DNA of 64,000 bases from Micromonospora inositola. Lineage in GTDB: Bacteria; Actinomycetota; Actinomycetes; Mycobacteriales; Micromonosporaceae. Of this stretch, positions 34,494 through 43,327 are shown piece by piece. The DNA is taken from positions 3,374,001 to 3,438,000 of the forward strand of contig NZ_LT607754.1 in the NCBI RefSeq assembly GCF_900090285.1, written 5' to 3'. The position numbers and the translations under genes are program-made. Below the pieces are notes generated by a model that saw only the letters and a program-made list of their open reading frames with translations, was not told the DNA's origin and ran no database searches. Numbering within the stretch: the stretch's first letter is position 1; each line of letters begins with the position of its first letter.

Positions 34494-36632
34494 ATGACCG
34501 GAGGACGGGGTCGTTGGACGGCCACCCTGATCGCGGTGGCGGTCGTGCTCGGCTGGCTGGTCGTCGGCGGGATCGCCGGGCCGTACTCGGGGAAGCTCGG
34601 CGAGGTCGCGACCAACGACAACGCCGCGTTCCTGCCCACCGACGCTGAGGCCACCCGGGCCCAGGACCTCTCCGCCGGCTTCCTGGAGAAGGAGACGACC
34701 CCGGCGCTCGTCGTCTACGAGCGCACCTCCGGGGTCACCCCGGCCGACGAGCAGCGGGTGCGGGCCGACGCCGCCCGGTTCGCCCAGCTGCCCGGCGTGG
34801 TGAGCCCGCTGCCGCCGCCGATCGTCAGCCAGGACCGCCAGGCCGTGCAGGTGATCGTCCCGATCGACGCCGCCGAGGGCGAACAGATCCGGCAGGTCGT
34901 CCACGAACTGCGCGACATCGCCGGCCCGGACCGGGACGGGCTGACCGTCAACGTGGCCGGGCCGGCCGGTCTGCTCGGCGACCTGATCGAGGTCTTCACC
35001 GCCATCGACGGTCCGCTGCTGCTGGTCACCCTGGTCGTCGTCCTGATCATCCTGCTGATCGTCTACCGCAGCCCGGTGCTCTGGATCTTCCCGATGCTCG
35101 CCGCCGGCATGTCGTACTCGCTGGCGTCGGTCTTCGTCTACTACCTCGCCAAGCACGACGTGATCAAGCTCAACGGGCAGGCGCAGGGCATCCTCACCGT
35201 GCTGGTCTTCGGCGCCGGCACCGACTACGCCCTGCTGCTGATCGCCCGCTACCGGGAGGAACTGCACCGCCACCACCGGCCGTGGGACGCGATGAAGACC
35301 GCCTGGCGGGGCGCCGCCCCGGCGATCATCGCCTCCGGCATCACCGTCATCGTCAGCCTGCTCTGCCTGCTGCTGTCCAGCCTCAACTCCAACCGGGCGC
35401 TCGGTCCGGTCGCCGCCCTCGGCATCGCCGCCACGCTGCTGGTCATGCTCACCTTCCTGCCCGCGCTGCTGGTGCTCGGCGGACGCTGGGCGTTCTGGCC
35501 GCGAACGCCCCGGGAGGACCAGGCGGACCCGCGGGCCGAGCACGGCATCTGGAGCCGGATCGTCGGCTTCGTCGCCCGCCGGTCCCGGGCCATCTGGCTG
35601 GTCACCGCCGTCGCGCTGGCCGCGCTCACCCTGGGCCTCAGCCAGCTCGGCGCCACCACCCTCGGCCAGTCCGACCTGTTCACCAGCCGCACCGACTCGG
35701 TGGCCGGCCAGGAGGCGATCGCCCGGCACTTCCCCGCGGGCACCGGCAGCCCGGCCACCGTCTTCACCACCCAGGCGACCGCGCAGCAGGTGGCCCAGGT
35801 GGCCCAGGGCGTGCCCGGCGTGGCCTCGGTCCGCCCGCTCACCCAGCAGGGCCAGGCCGGCCCGCCCGAGGAGAACGCGCAGCCCAAGGTGGTCGACGGC
35901 CGGGTGGAGCTGCAGGTGACACTGGCCGACCCGCCGGACAGCGACGGCGCCGAACGGACCATCCGCGACCTGCGCGCGGCGGTGCACAAGGTGCCCGGCT
36001 CCGACTCCGTGGTCGGCGGCTTCACCGCCATCAACGTGGACACCGCCGCCGCCTCCACCCGGGACCGCAACGTCATCATCCCGGTGGTGCTCGTGGTCAT
36101 CGCCGTCGTCCTGGCGCTGCTGCTGCGCGCCCTGCTCGCCCCGGTGCTGCTCATCGCCACCGTGGTGCTGTCGTTCCTGGCCACGCTGGGACTCTGCGCG
36201 CTGATCTTCAAGTACGTCCTGGACTTCCCCGGCGTCGACCAGTCCTTCCCGCTCTTCGCGTTCGTCTTCCTGGTCGCCCTCGGCATCGACTACAACATCT
36301 TCCTGATGAGCCGGGTCCGCGAGGAGTCGGTCAAGCGCGGCACCCGCGCCGGAGTGCTCCGCGGCCTCGCCGTCACCGGTGGCGTGATCACCTCCGCCGG
36401 CATCGTGCTCGCCGCGACCTTCTCCGCGCTCGCCGTGCTGCCGCTGGTGGTGCTGGTCGAGCTGGGCGTGGCGGTCGCCATCGGGGTGCTGCTCGACACC
36501 ATCGTCGTACGGTCGCTGCTGGTGCCCGCCCTGGCGTACGACATCGGGCCGAAGATCTGGTGGCCGAGCCGGTTGTCCCGGACGAGCCGCGCGGGGGACC
36601 GGGCCGGCGCGGAGGTGGAGCATGCTCGCTGA
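34494..36632 (+). CDS. MmpL/RND-family transporter
   Basis: A 712-residue MMPL protein with about 12 transmembrane helices in two repeated halves, each with a large outside loop after its first helix. Family motifs: VFGAGTDYALLLIARYREEL near the middle and VFLVALGIDYNIFLMSRVREE near the end, carrying the Asp-Tyr pairs used for proton relay. ATG 34494 is chosen because AAGGGGTGGAG lies upstream; an earlier frame would run through the tRNA. Such proteins export lipids, siderophores or drugs. It overlaps the next gene by 11 bases. Confidence 0.93.
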   Translation: MTGGRGRWTATLIAVAVVLGWLVVGGIAGPYSGKLGEVATNDNAAFLPTDAEATRAQDLSAGFLEKETTPALVVYERTSGVTPADEQRVRADAARFAQLPGVVSPLPPPIVSQDRQAVQVIVPIDAAEGEQIRQVVHELRDIAGPDRDGLTVNVAGPAGLLGDLIEVFTAIDGPLLLVTLVVVLIILLIVYRSPVLWIFPMLAAGMSYSLASVFVYYLAKHDVIKLNGQAQGILTVLVFGAGTDYALLLIARYREELHRHHRPWDAMKTAWRGAAPAIIASGITVIVSLLCLLLSSLNSNRALGPVAALGIAATLLVMLTFLPALLVLGGRWAFWPRTPREDQADPRAEHGIWSRIVGFVARRSRAIWLVTAVALAALTLGLSQLGATTLGQSDLFTSRTDSVAGQEAIARHFPAGTGSPATVFTTQATAQQVAQVAQGVPGVASVRPLTQQGQAGPPEENAQPKVVDGRVELQVTLADPPDSDGAERTIRDLRAAVHKVPGSDSVVGGFTAINVDTAAASTRDRNVIIPVVLVVIAVVLALLLRALLAPVLLIATVVLSFLATLGLCALIFKYVLDFPGVDQSFPLFAFVFLVALGIDYNIFLMSRVREESVKRGTRAGVLRGLAVTGGVITSAGIVLAATFSALAVLPLVVLVELGVAVAIGVLLDTIVVRSLLVPALAYDIGPKIWWPSRLSRTSRAGDRAGAEVEHAR

Positions 36633-37905
36633 GACCGACGTGGTCGTGGTCGGCGGCGGCCTGGCCGGCCTCGCCGCCGCCCGCCGGCTGCACCGCGCCG
36701 GCGTGCCCTGGCGGCTGCTCGAGGCCGGCGACCGGCTCGGCGGCCGGGTCGCCACCGACCAGGTCGACGGCTACCTGCTCGACCGCGGCTTCCAGGTGCT
36801 CAACACCGCCTACCCCCGGCTCGGCACCCTGCTCGACGTGGACACCCTCGACCTGGGCTGGTTCACCTCCGGCGTGCTGGTCCGCCGCGGTGACCGCCTC
36901 GACCGGCTGGTCAACCCGCTGCGCGAGCCCACCGCGGCGGCGCGCACCGCCACCGCCGCAGTCGGATCCCTGCTGGACCGGCTGCGCTTCGCCGCGCTCG
37001 CGACCGGCTGCGCCACCCTGCCCGTGAGCAGGCTGCTCGCCGCGCCGGAGACGACCAGCGAGGCCGCGCTGCGCCGGGCCGGCCTCTCCGACGCCATGAT
37101 CGAGGAGCTGCTCCGACCGTTCCTCTCCGGCGTCCTCATCGACCGGGAGCTGGAGACCTCCAGCCACGTGCTGGCCATGGTGCTGCGCTCCTTCGCCCGC
37201 GGCCGGCTCGGGCTCCCCGCCCACGGCATGGGCGCGCTGCCCCGAGCCATCGCCGACCCGCTGCCCGCCGACCTGATCGAGCTGGACACCCCGGTCGCCG
37301 AGGTCGCGCCCGGCCGGGTCCGCACCCAGGCCGGCGACATCGGCTGCCGCGCCGTCGTGGTCGCGGTGGACCCGCCGGCGGCGGCCACCCTGCTGCCCCG
37401 CCTCGGTCGGGTACGGATGCACAGTTACCACACCTACTACCATGCCGCCGACACCGCGCCGCTGGACGAGCCGATCCTGCTGGTCGACGGCGACCGACGG
37501 GAACTGGTCGCCAACACCGTGGTGCTCAGCAACGCGGCGCCGACGTACGCGCCAGCCGGGCGGCACCTGGTGGCCACCTCGGTGGTCGGCCCGCAGGCCC
37601 CGCCCGAGCCGGTGATCCGGCGGGAGCTGGACCGGCTCTACGGGCGGTCCACCGCCGACTGGACCCACCTGACCACCGTGTCGATTCCGGCCGCGCTGCC
37701 GGCCGCGCCCCCACCGCAGGGCCGGCTGCGCAAGCCCGTCGCGCTCGGCGACGGGCTGTTCGTCGCCGGCGACCACCGGGACAGCCCCTCCATCCAGGGG
37801 GCGCTCACCAGCGGGTGGCGCACCGCCGGAGCCGTCCTCACCGCGCTCCGCCCCAGCCAGGGCGGTCCGTCCGAGCCGGACGGGGGAGCCGAAGCCATCT
37901 CGTGA
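36622..37905 (+). CDS. FAD-dependent oxidoreductase (amine-oxidase/phytoene-desaturase-like)
   Basis: A 427-residue flavoprotein. The ADP-binding fold VVVVGGGLAGLAAARRL is at about 7-23, followed by LLEAGDRLGGRVATD. The C-terminal FAD motif FVAGDHRDSPSIQGALTSG is near 373-391. The middle resembles protoporphyrinogen/amine oxidases. It overlaps the MmpL gene, suggesting that they act together, for example oxidising and exporting a lipid. The substrate is unknown. Confidence 0.9.
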   Translation: MLAETDVVVVGGGLAGLAAARRLHRAGVPWRLLEAGDRLGGRVATDQVDGYLLDRGFQVLNTAYPRLGTLLDVDTLDLGWFTSGVLVRRGDRLDRLVNPLREPTAAARTATAAVGSLLDRLRFAALATGCATLPVSRLLAAPETTSEAALRRAGLSDAMIEELLRPFLSGVLIDRELETSSHVLAMVLRSFARGRLGLPAHGMGALPRAIADPLPADLIELDTPVAEVAPGRVRTQAGDIGCRAVVVAVDPPAAATLLPRLGRVRMHSYHTYYHAADTAPLDEPILLVDGDRRELVANTVVLSNAAPTYAPAGRHLVATSVVGPQAPPEPVIRRELDRLYGRSTADWTHLTTVSIPAALPAAPPPQGRLRKPVALGDGLFVAGDHRDSPSIQGALTSGWRTAGAVLTALRPSQGGPSEPDGGAEAIS

Positions 37906-37910
37906 TCACC

Positions 37911-37923
37911 TATGATCGCCGCC
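37911..37923 (+). promoter_or_regulatory. Putative leaderless promoter of the 37.9-kb gene
   Basis: TATGAT (37911-37916) ends 7 bases before ATG 37924, with no Shine-Dalgarno sequence. This decides the start over the ATG at 37912, which lies inside the hexamer. Confidence 0.5.
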
Positions 37924-38871
37924 ATGCCCGCACCCCTCCCGGCGATCGACTTCGACCCGGCCGCCGCCTTTCCCGAGGTCAACGACATGCGCGCGGCGCT
38001 CGCCGCGCGGGACTGGCCCCGGGTACGGCAGCTGCTCGACCCCCGCGACTGGGCGGGCCGGTCGTTGCTGGTGAGCGCCGCCGAGGACGTCGAAGGGGTC
38101 GGCGACTTCCTCCGTGCGGTGCTGGCCCAGAACCCCGGGGACACCGTCGCCGCGACGATGCTCGCCGCGCACCTGGTCGACGCCGGCTGGAAGATCCGCA
38201 CCAGCCTGCGTGCCGAGCACGTCAGCCGGGAGCAGTTCGCCCAGCTCCACGACCACCTGCGGCAGGCCGAGCAGATCCTCATCGACGTCTGCGCCCGTGA
38301 CTCCGGCAACGTCCTCGCCTGGCAGGAGCGGCTGACCACCGCGATGGGGCTGCAACTGGGCCAGGCCGAGGCCCGCCGCCGCTACGACCGACTGGCCCGG
38401 TACGCGCCGCACGACAGACGGTCGCAGTCCGCGCTGCTCCAGCAGCTCTGCCCGAAGTGGGGCGGCAGCTGGGACAAGGTCTTCGCGTTCGCCCGGGAGC
38501 GGATGCTGGCCGCGCCGGAGGGCGCCCAGAACGGCGTGCTGCTCGCCGACGCGCACTTCGAGCGGTACTTCGACTTCGACACCGACGGGGAGCGGGCCGC
38601 GTACGTGCGCGACCCGCAGGTGGTGCAGGACATCTGGACCGCCGCCCAGCGGTCCGTGCTGCACCCGCACTTCCGGCACGAACCCGGCTGGGTCTCCACC
38701 CGGTCCGTCTTCGCCCTCTGGTTCGGTCTGCTCGACCAGTGGGCCGCCGCGGCGGCCCAGTTCGCCGCCCTGGGACACCTGGGCAGCGAGTACCCCTGGT
38801 CGTACCTGGGTGGGACCAGCACACTCGACAAGTTCCGCACCGAGGCGTACGCGAAGGGTGGCCCCCGATGA
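37924..38871 (+). CDS. Hypothetical alpha-helical protein
   Basis: A 315-residue soluble protein without signal or membrane segments. It is helical throughout, with tetratricopeptide-like pairs (ARDWPRVRQLLDPRDWAGRS, FLRAVLAQNPGDTVAATMLAAHLVDAGWK). Conserved-looking blocks are LCPKWGGSW, FARERMLAAPEGAQNGVLLADAHFE and YPWSYLGG. I do not know a name for the family. It overlaps the M16-like gene by 4 bases (ATGA), so the two are probably one functional unit. Confidence 0.85.
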   Translation: MPAPLPAIDFDPAAAFPEVNDMRAALAARDWPRVRQLLDPRDWAGRSLLVSAAEDVEGVGDFLRAVLAQNPGDTVAATMLAAHLVDAGWKIRTSLRAEHVSREQFAQLHDHLRQAEQILIDVCARDSGNVLAWQERLTTAMGLQLGQAEARRRYDRLARYAPHDRRSQSALLQQLCPKWGGSWDKVFAFARERMLAAPEGAQNGVLLADAHFERYFDFDTDGERAAYVRDPQVVQDIWTAAQRSVLHPHFRHEPGWVSTRSVFALWFGLLDQWAAAAAQFAALGHLGSEYPWSYLGGTSTLDKFRTEAYAKGGPR

Positions 38872-40571
38872 TCCGACAGTTGGACGTGGACGGGGTGCCC
38901 ACGCTGCTGGCCCCCACCGCCGGACCGATGCGGGCTGGGCTGACCTTCCGGGTCGGCACCGCCGACGAGACGCTGGGCCGCAGCGGCATCACCCACCTGC
39001 TGGAGCACCTGGCCCTCGCCCCGCTCGGGCTGACCGACTACCACTTCAACGGCGCCACCGCGCCGATCTTCACCTCCTTCTACATGCAGGGCTCCGAGGC
39101 AGACATCGGCGGCTTCCTCACCGCCGTCTGCCGCACCATCCACGAGCTGCCCATGGCCCGGCTGGAGGTGGAGAAGGAGATCCTGCGCACCGAATGGAGC
39201 AGCCGCGGCAACGCGGCCGTCGACTCGGTGCCGCTGTGGCGGCACGGCGCCCGCGACCACGGCCTGACCAGCTACCCCGAGTTCGGGCTGCACGCGATCA
39301 CCGAGCACGACCTGCGGGCCTGGGCGGCCCGCTGGTTCACCCGGGAGAACGCGGTGCTCTGGATCGCCGGGGACCGGGTACCGGCCGGGCTGCGGCTGGC
39401 GCTGCCCGCCGGCGTACGGCAGCCGGTGCCGCCGGTGTCGTCGGCGCTGCCGCACACCCCCGCGTACTTCGTCAACGGCTCGCGGGCCGTGGTGCTGGAC
39501 TCGGTCGTGCGGCGCCGGATCGCCGCGGGCGTCTTCGCCGGGGTGCTGGAGCGGGAGATGTACCGCTCGCTGCGCCAGGAGGACGGGCTCTCCTACACCA
39601 TCAACACCGGGTACGAGCCGCGCGGCGACGGCCACGCCACGCTGCGGGCCCTCGCCGACGCGCTGCCGGAGAAGCAGGACGCGGTGCTCGGCGGCTTCAT
39701 CGACGTGCTGGCCAAGCTGCGGGTCGGTCGGATCGAACAGGCCGACCTGGACGCCACCGTGGCCAAGCGGGAGGACACCCTCGGCGCCGCCGAGGTGGAC
39801 GCCGCGCGGCTGCCCAGCCAGGCGCTGGACCTGCTCACCGGCCAACCCACCCGCACCGTCGACGAGCTGCGCGCGGAACTCAAGACCGTCACCCTCGCCG
39901 ACCTGCACCAGGTGGCCCAGGAGGTCACCGCCACCGCGCTGCTGATGGTGCCCGACGGCACCACCGCCGACTGGGCCGGCTTCACCGAGGCGCCCACCCG
40001 CTCCACCCACACCGTGCCCGGCACCGCCTACCGGGAACGGGAGGGTGACGGCGAGCTGCGGGTCGGCATCGACGGCGTCAGCTACGTCGGCCCCGGCGGC
40101 CCGCTCACCGTCCGCTACGCCGAGTGCGCCGCCCTGCTCGCCTGGCCGGACGGGGCCCGCCGGCTGATCGGCCACGACGCCATCTCGATGCACATCGAGC
40201 CGACCCTGTTCGACCTGCACCCCGGCGCCGTCGGGGTCATCGACCAGCAGGTCCCCGCCGATCGGCGCGTCCCCATGCCGGCCCGTCCGCCGGAAAAGAT
40301 CCCCCAGCCGTACGCGGGCGGCAACCGGCCGCATCCGCAGCAGCGCCCGGCCCCGGTCAAGCGCGCCTGGTGGGAGGTCCCGCTGATGGTGCTCAGCGGC
40401 CTCGCCACCCTCGGCGTCGGCGGGATCACCCTGCTGCTCACCTTCGGCCTCTTCGTCGCCGACGAGTCGGACGGCGACATCGGCTGGCTGTGGGGCATGG
40501 TCGGGGTGGGCTGTCTGCTCACTGTTATCCTCGCGTTGCCCATCGTGCTGTTGCGGCGGCGGAGACGCTGA
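38868..40571 (+). CDS. M16-like metallopeptidase with C-terminal membrane anchor
   Basis: A 567-residue protein. The inverted zinc motif HxxEH is present as HLLEH (near residue 43), and LEVEKEILRTEW near 100 holds the downstream Glu that completes the site. The second half-domain has SLRQEDGLSYTINTGYEP. After a linker rich in Pro and Arg (about 465-500) come two transmembrane helices and a short basic tail, an unusual addition to an M16 peptidase. One M16 unit rather than a pair is shorter than pitrilysin. It is coupled to the previous gene. Confidence 0.88.
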   Translation: MIRQLDVDGVPTLLAPTAGPMRAGLTFRVGTADETLGRSGITHLLEHLALAPLGLTDYHFNGATAPIFTSFYMQGSEADIGGFLTAVCRTIHELPMARLEVEKEILRTEWSSRGNAAVDSVPLWRHGARDHGLTSYPEFGLHAITEHDLRAWAARWFTRENAVLWIAGDRVPAGLRLALPAGVRQPVPPVSSALPHTPAYFVNGSRAVVLDSVVRRRIAAGVFAGVLEREMYRSLRQEDGLSYTINTGYEPRGDGHATLRALADALPEKQDAVLGGFIDVLAKLRVGRIEQADLDATVAKREDTLGAAEVDAARLPSQALDLLTGQPTRTVDELRAELKTVTLADLHQVAQEVTATALLMVPDGTTADWAGFTEAPTRSTHTVPGTAYREREGDGELRVGIDGVSYVGPGGPLTVRYAECAALLAWPDGARRLIGHDAISMHIEPTLFDLHPGAVGVIDQQVPADRRVPMPARPPEKIPQPYAGGNRPHPQQRPAPVKRAWWEVPLMVLSGLATLGVGGITLLLTFGLFVADESDGDIGWLWGMVGVGCLLTVILALPIVLLRRRRR

Positions 40572-40634
40572 GAGACCGCCCGTTTCGGTGGTGGTCGGAG
40601 ATCGACCGGGCGGGTTACGATCCGGCGCGGTAGC

Positions 40635-40711
40635 GGGGCGGTAGCTCAGCGGGTTAGAGCAGGGGACTCATAATCCCTCGGTCGCGGGTTCGAGTCCCGC
40701 CCGCCCCACCA
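40635..40711 (+). tRNA. tRNA-Met (anticodon CAT)
   Basis: Acceptor stem GGGGCGG/CCGCCCC, D arm GCTC...GAGC, anticodon loop CTCATAA (CAT at 40669-40671), T arm with GGGTTCGAGTCCC, and an encoded CCA at 40709-40711. A CAT anticodon could also be tRNA-Ile with lysidine; elongator tRNA-Met is the simpler reading. It is the insertion site of the element that follows. Confidence 0.93.
40667..40697 (+). repeat. Attachment site, tRNA-side copy
   Basis: 31 bases running from the anticodon loop to the T loop of tRNA-Met are repeated exactly at 42972-43002; the match stops abruptly at both ends. This is the usual core of actinomycete tyrosine-integrase sites. The tRNA itself stays intact. Confidence 0.85.
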
Positions 40712-40725
40712 CGCGAAACCCCTGG

Positions 40726-41310
40726 TCAGGCATGCCGACGAGGACCTGAACGAACCGCGTCAAGATCCGGACCAACGCCGTCAGTCCGCACTGAGTTCGC
40801 AGCGGTACGACCCGCCGCCCGGTCCAGGCGGTCCGCCACCTGGTCCAGGTCGTCCTCGAACAGGTCCGCGTAGACGTCCAGCGTCATCGCCGCCGAGGCG
40901 TGCCCGAGCATGCGCTGCACCGCCTTCACGTTGGCGCCCTCGGCCGCCGCGAGACTGGCCGCAGTGTGCCGGAGCTCGTGCGGTGTCAGGCCGGCGAGGC
41001 CGATCGACTCCGCAGCTCGGTCGAGACGCGGCGGCGGAAGTTGTTGTTGCGCAGCACCTCGCCAGCCGGGGACGTGAACACCAGCTCGTCACGGGCGCGG
41101 CCGGCGAGCTGCGTGGCCATCGGCTCGACCAGGAACCGGGGGAGCGGCACCGACCGGCGTTGGTGCGTCTTCGGCGTGCCGAACACCGCCCGTCCGTTGA
41201 CCTCAGTCACCGACTCCGCCACGAGCAACCGACGCTTCACCAGGTCCAGCGCCGCACCCGTAGCGCGGCCACGCACTCCCCAAGTGCGCTGATGCTGCCG
41301 AATTGTTCTC
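40726..41310 (-). pseudogene. Tyrosine recombinase (integrase) relic, frameshifted and 5'-truncated
   Basis: The C-terminal catalytic half is recognisable in two frames. One has LVKRRLLVAESVTEVNGRAVFGTPKTHQRRSVPLP...ELVFTSPAGEVLRNNNFRRRV and ends prematurely in the region of the other. The second frame has GLTPHELRHTAASLAAAEGANVKAVQRMLGHASAAMTLDVYADLF, including the HxxR and tyrosine of the active site. The N-terminal binding domain and the first catalytic Arg region (normally RWGE) are missing or changed. It cannot make a working integrase. Confidence 0.85.
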
Positions 41311-41323
41311 TTATGGATCAAGG

Positions 41324-41451
41324 GCGGCCCGCAAGCGGGCCGCGCCGGCCCGGCTCCGGCCTGCTGGCTACCTTCGGCCGGCATCGGCCGGGCCTGGCCG
41401 GCCACGCTGACGAGCGATCAGGATCACGAAGACCTCGGGGCTCCGCCCCGA
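41324..41451. repeat. Plasmid-like GC palindromes in the 320-base gap before the LtrA gene
   Basis: GCGGCCCGC-AA-GCGGGCCGC (41324-41343) and TCGGGGC-TCC-GCCCCGA (41435-41451) are perfect. The rest of the gap (41311-41629) holds no gene I can support. Such stems are common beside the integrase or replication genes of integrative plasmids. Confidence 0.5.
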
Positions 41452-41629
41452 GCCCCGGCCCTCCTCAGAGATCCGCTCTTTACTCAGCTGGGCGTCCAAA
41501 AACGCGGACGAATCGGCGCGGGTGTCATCCGTGCCTGGCCCGCGCAAGCGTTTACCGCCGTCACCGCCTGGGTCGATGAAACGGGTGAAATCGGTACGCG
41601 CCAGGCAATGCTCCGGCGATCATGGTGGG

Positions 41630-42847
41630 ATGGGGCGACCATCGAAGCCGGCACCGACCGGGGGCATCCTGCGCGGCGAGGAGGACGCCCAGCAGGCCAG
41701 CTTCCTGGAGCTGTTCTTCGACCTGGTGTTGGTGTTCGCCCTGATCGGGGTCATAGGCCGGATGGTGCCGGACCTTCTCTCCGACAACGTCGGCGTGCGC
41801 TGGCTGGCGCTGCTGTACACGGTCGTTCTGGTCCTGCCGCTGCTCTGGCTGTGGACGACCACCGCGTACATCACGAGCCGGTTCGACTACCGCAACGGCT
41901 GGATTCAGCTGCTGGTCCTGGTCAGCGCGTTCGGCCTGCTGATCATGGCGACGTCCCTGTACGAGTTCGAGCAACGCGGCGCCTCCTTCGCCGTTGTGTA
42001 CGTGTTGCTGCATATCGGACGCCCCTTGCTGCTCCGGCCGTTGTTACGGGAGCACGAGGAGGTACGGGCGCTCTACACCCGCCTGGCCATCTGGGCCAGC
42101 GTCTCCGGCGTCATCTGGCTCGCCGGGGCGGTGATGCGCGGAAACTACCGGTTGGCCCTGTGGTTGATCGCCATCACCGTGGACATGGTCGTGGCGCGGC
42201 TCGGATGGCCGGTACCCGGCATGCACCGAGCGCCCACCAGCGCGTGGGCGATGGCCAGCAGCCGACACCTCCCCGAGCGCTACCAGCAACTGTTGCTGAT
42301 CGCGCTCGGCGAGACGGTGCTGTCCATAGGCCTCACGTACGCCAACCACCCCGCCACGCTCGCCGCAACGACCGCCCTGGTGATCACATTCCTGTCGTCC
42401 GTGCTGATGTGGCGGATCTACTTCTATCGCGCTGGCCAGGTGCTGGCCGAGGCCGTCGAGATGTCGTCGAACAAGGCAGCTGCCGGCGGGATCGTCGGCG
42501 TGGCCCATGTGCTCATGGTGCTCGGCATCACCGCCACCGCGGCTGGCTCGGAAATCGTGCTGGCGCACCCCCAGGGGCCCTCCGTGCCGGCCTGGCTCAT
42601 GGTCATCCTCGGCGGGCCGGCGGTCTTCCTGTTCGGCCGCAGTCGGCTGGAACGGGTCGTCTTCAACCGGCTCGCCGTGCGCCGGCTCGTCGGCATCGCC
42701 GCTCTGGTCCTGCTGGCGCCGCCGCTGTTCTTCGGCCCGCCGCTGCTCGCCGCCATCGTCGCTGCGGTCGTGCTGCTCGGGGTCGCCGTCGCGGACGCTC
42801 GACGCGCCGCCGGCCGCCCACCGGAGGCCCCGTCCCCGTCCGCCTAG
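41630..42847 (+). CDS. Low-temperature-requirement A (LtrA)-like membrane protein
   Basis: A 405-residue protein with about 10-11 helices. The LtrA signature SFLELFFDLVLVFALIGVI follows the short basic N terminus, and AWAMASSRHLPERYQQLLLIALGETVLSIGL near the middle is the second conserved block. I chose ATG 41630 because the sequence just before the signature is typical and upstream frames are low quality. The function of LtrA proteins is not established (named from Listeria cold-growth mutants). It is the only intact gene in the tRNA-Met element. Confidence 0.9.
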   Translation: MGRPSKPAPTGGILRGEEDAQQASFLELFFDLVLVFALIGVIGRMVPDLLSDNVGVRWLALLYTVVLVLPLLWLWTTTAYITSRFDYRNGWIQLLVLVSAFGLLIMATSLYEFEQRGASFAVVYVLLHIGRPLLLRPLLREHEEVRALYTRLAIWASVSGVIWLAGAVMRGNYRLALWLIAITVDMVVARLGWPVPGMHRAPTSAWAMASSRHLPERYQQLLLIALGETVLSIGLTYANHPATLAATTALVITFLSSVLMWRIYFYRAGQVLAEAVEMSSNKAAAGGIVGVAHVLMVLGITATAAGSEIVLAHPQGPSVPAWLMVILGGPAVFLFGRSRLERVVFNRLAVRRLVGIAALVLLAPPLFFGPPLLAAIVAAVVLLGVAVADARRAAGRPPEAPSPSA

Positions 42848-42971
42848 CGGAGGCGGTCCGCATCCAATCCGCAAGAGGTCCACGGACGGCAGGGGAGTGG
42901 TGAGAGATGCCGAAAGGTGTTTCCGCTGCTAGGAGCCCATCCTCGCTGCTTGCCTGGTCGCCCGTTTTGAT

Positions 42972-43002
42972 CTCATAATCCCTCGGTCGCGGGTTCGAGT
43001 CC
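42972..43002 (+). repeat. Attachment site, distal copy
   Basis: Exact 31-base copy of 40667-40697 from the tRNA-Met. It lacks the 5' half of a tRNA, so it is not a gene. It marks the far end of the integrated element. Confidence 0.85.
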
Positions 43003-43086
43003 GCTGCGCGGATGCCGGCCCGGCCGCGAGCGGATGTGAGCCACAAAGAGGCGGCATCGGGCGCGTGACGCTACTTGCCGGCATCG

Positions 43087-43290
43087 ATGGTGATACGCCA
43101 GGGCCTGTATTGCCGCGTTTCAGAAGTCCGAGCTGACGTCACGCCGAGATGGTCGGACGCCTCCGGTCAGGTTGCCGCCTTCACGAGGGGATACTGGCGC
43201 GACGCGGTGTTCTGGAAGACGGAACTGCCGGCTCTGCAGAGCAATCCTCTGGTGACCGGCGTCGGCATCATCAAGCGAGGGCTCAAGTGA
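43087..43290 (+). CDS. Hypothetical small ORF next to the attachment site
   Basis: 67 residues from ATG 43087 (a TTG at 43075 adds four). No motif or membrane segment is visible. The composition is less GC-skewed than neighbours and no Shine-Dalgarno sequence is clear, so it may be a gene fragment. The stretch from 42848 to 43086 otherwise holds only the attachment site. Confidence 0.3.
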   Translation: MVIRQGLYCRVSEVRADVTPRWSDASGQVAAFTRGYWRDAVFWKTELPALQSNPLVTGVGIIKRGLK

Positions 43291-43327
43291 GGCGGACGGC
43301 GACAGCGTGCGCTAGGACGGAGAACCA

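Larger units (their letters stand above)
40667..43002. mobile_element. Remnant integrated element in tRNA-Met, 2.3 kb
   Basis: The segment lies between two identical 31-bp copies of the tRNA-Met 3' part. It contains a broken integrase reading toward the tRNA with its stop 15 bases after the tRNA end, GC-rich palindromes of the kind found on actinomycete integrative plasmids, and one cargo gene (LtrA-like). No replication, excision or transfer genes remain, so the element is presumably immobile. Confidence 0.7.

Noticed and set aside
40726..41310. A functional integrase
   Set aside because: The catalytic half is split across two frames and the N-terminal domain is missing.
42972..43002. A second tRNA gene
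   Set aside because: Only the 3' half of a tRNA is present; it is the distal attachment site of the integrated element.
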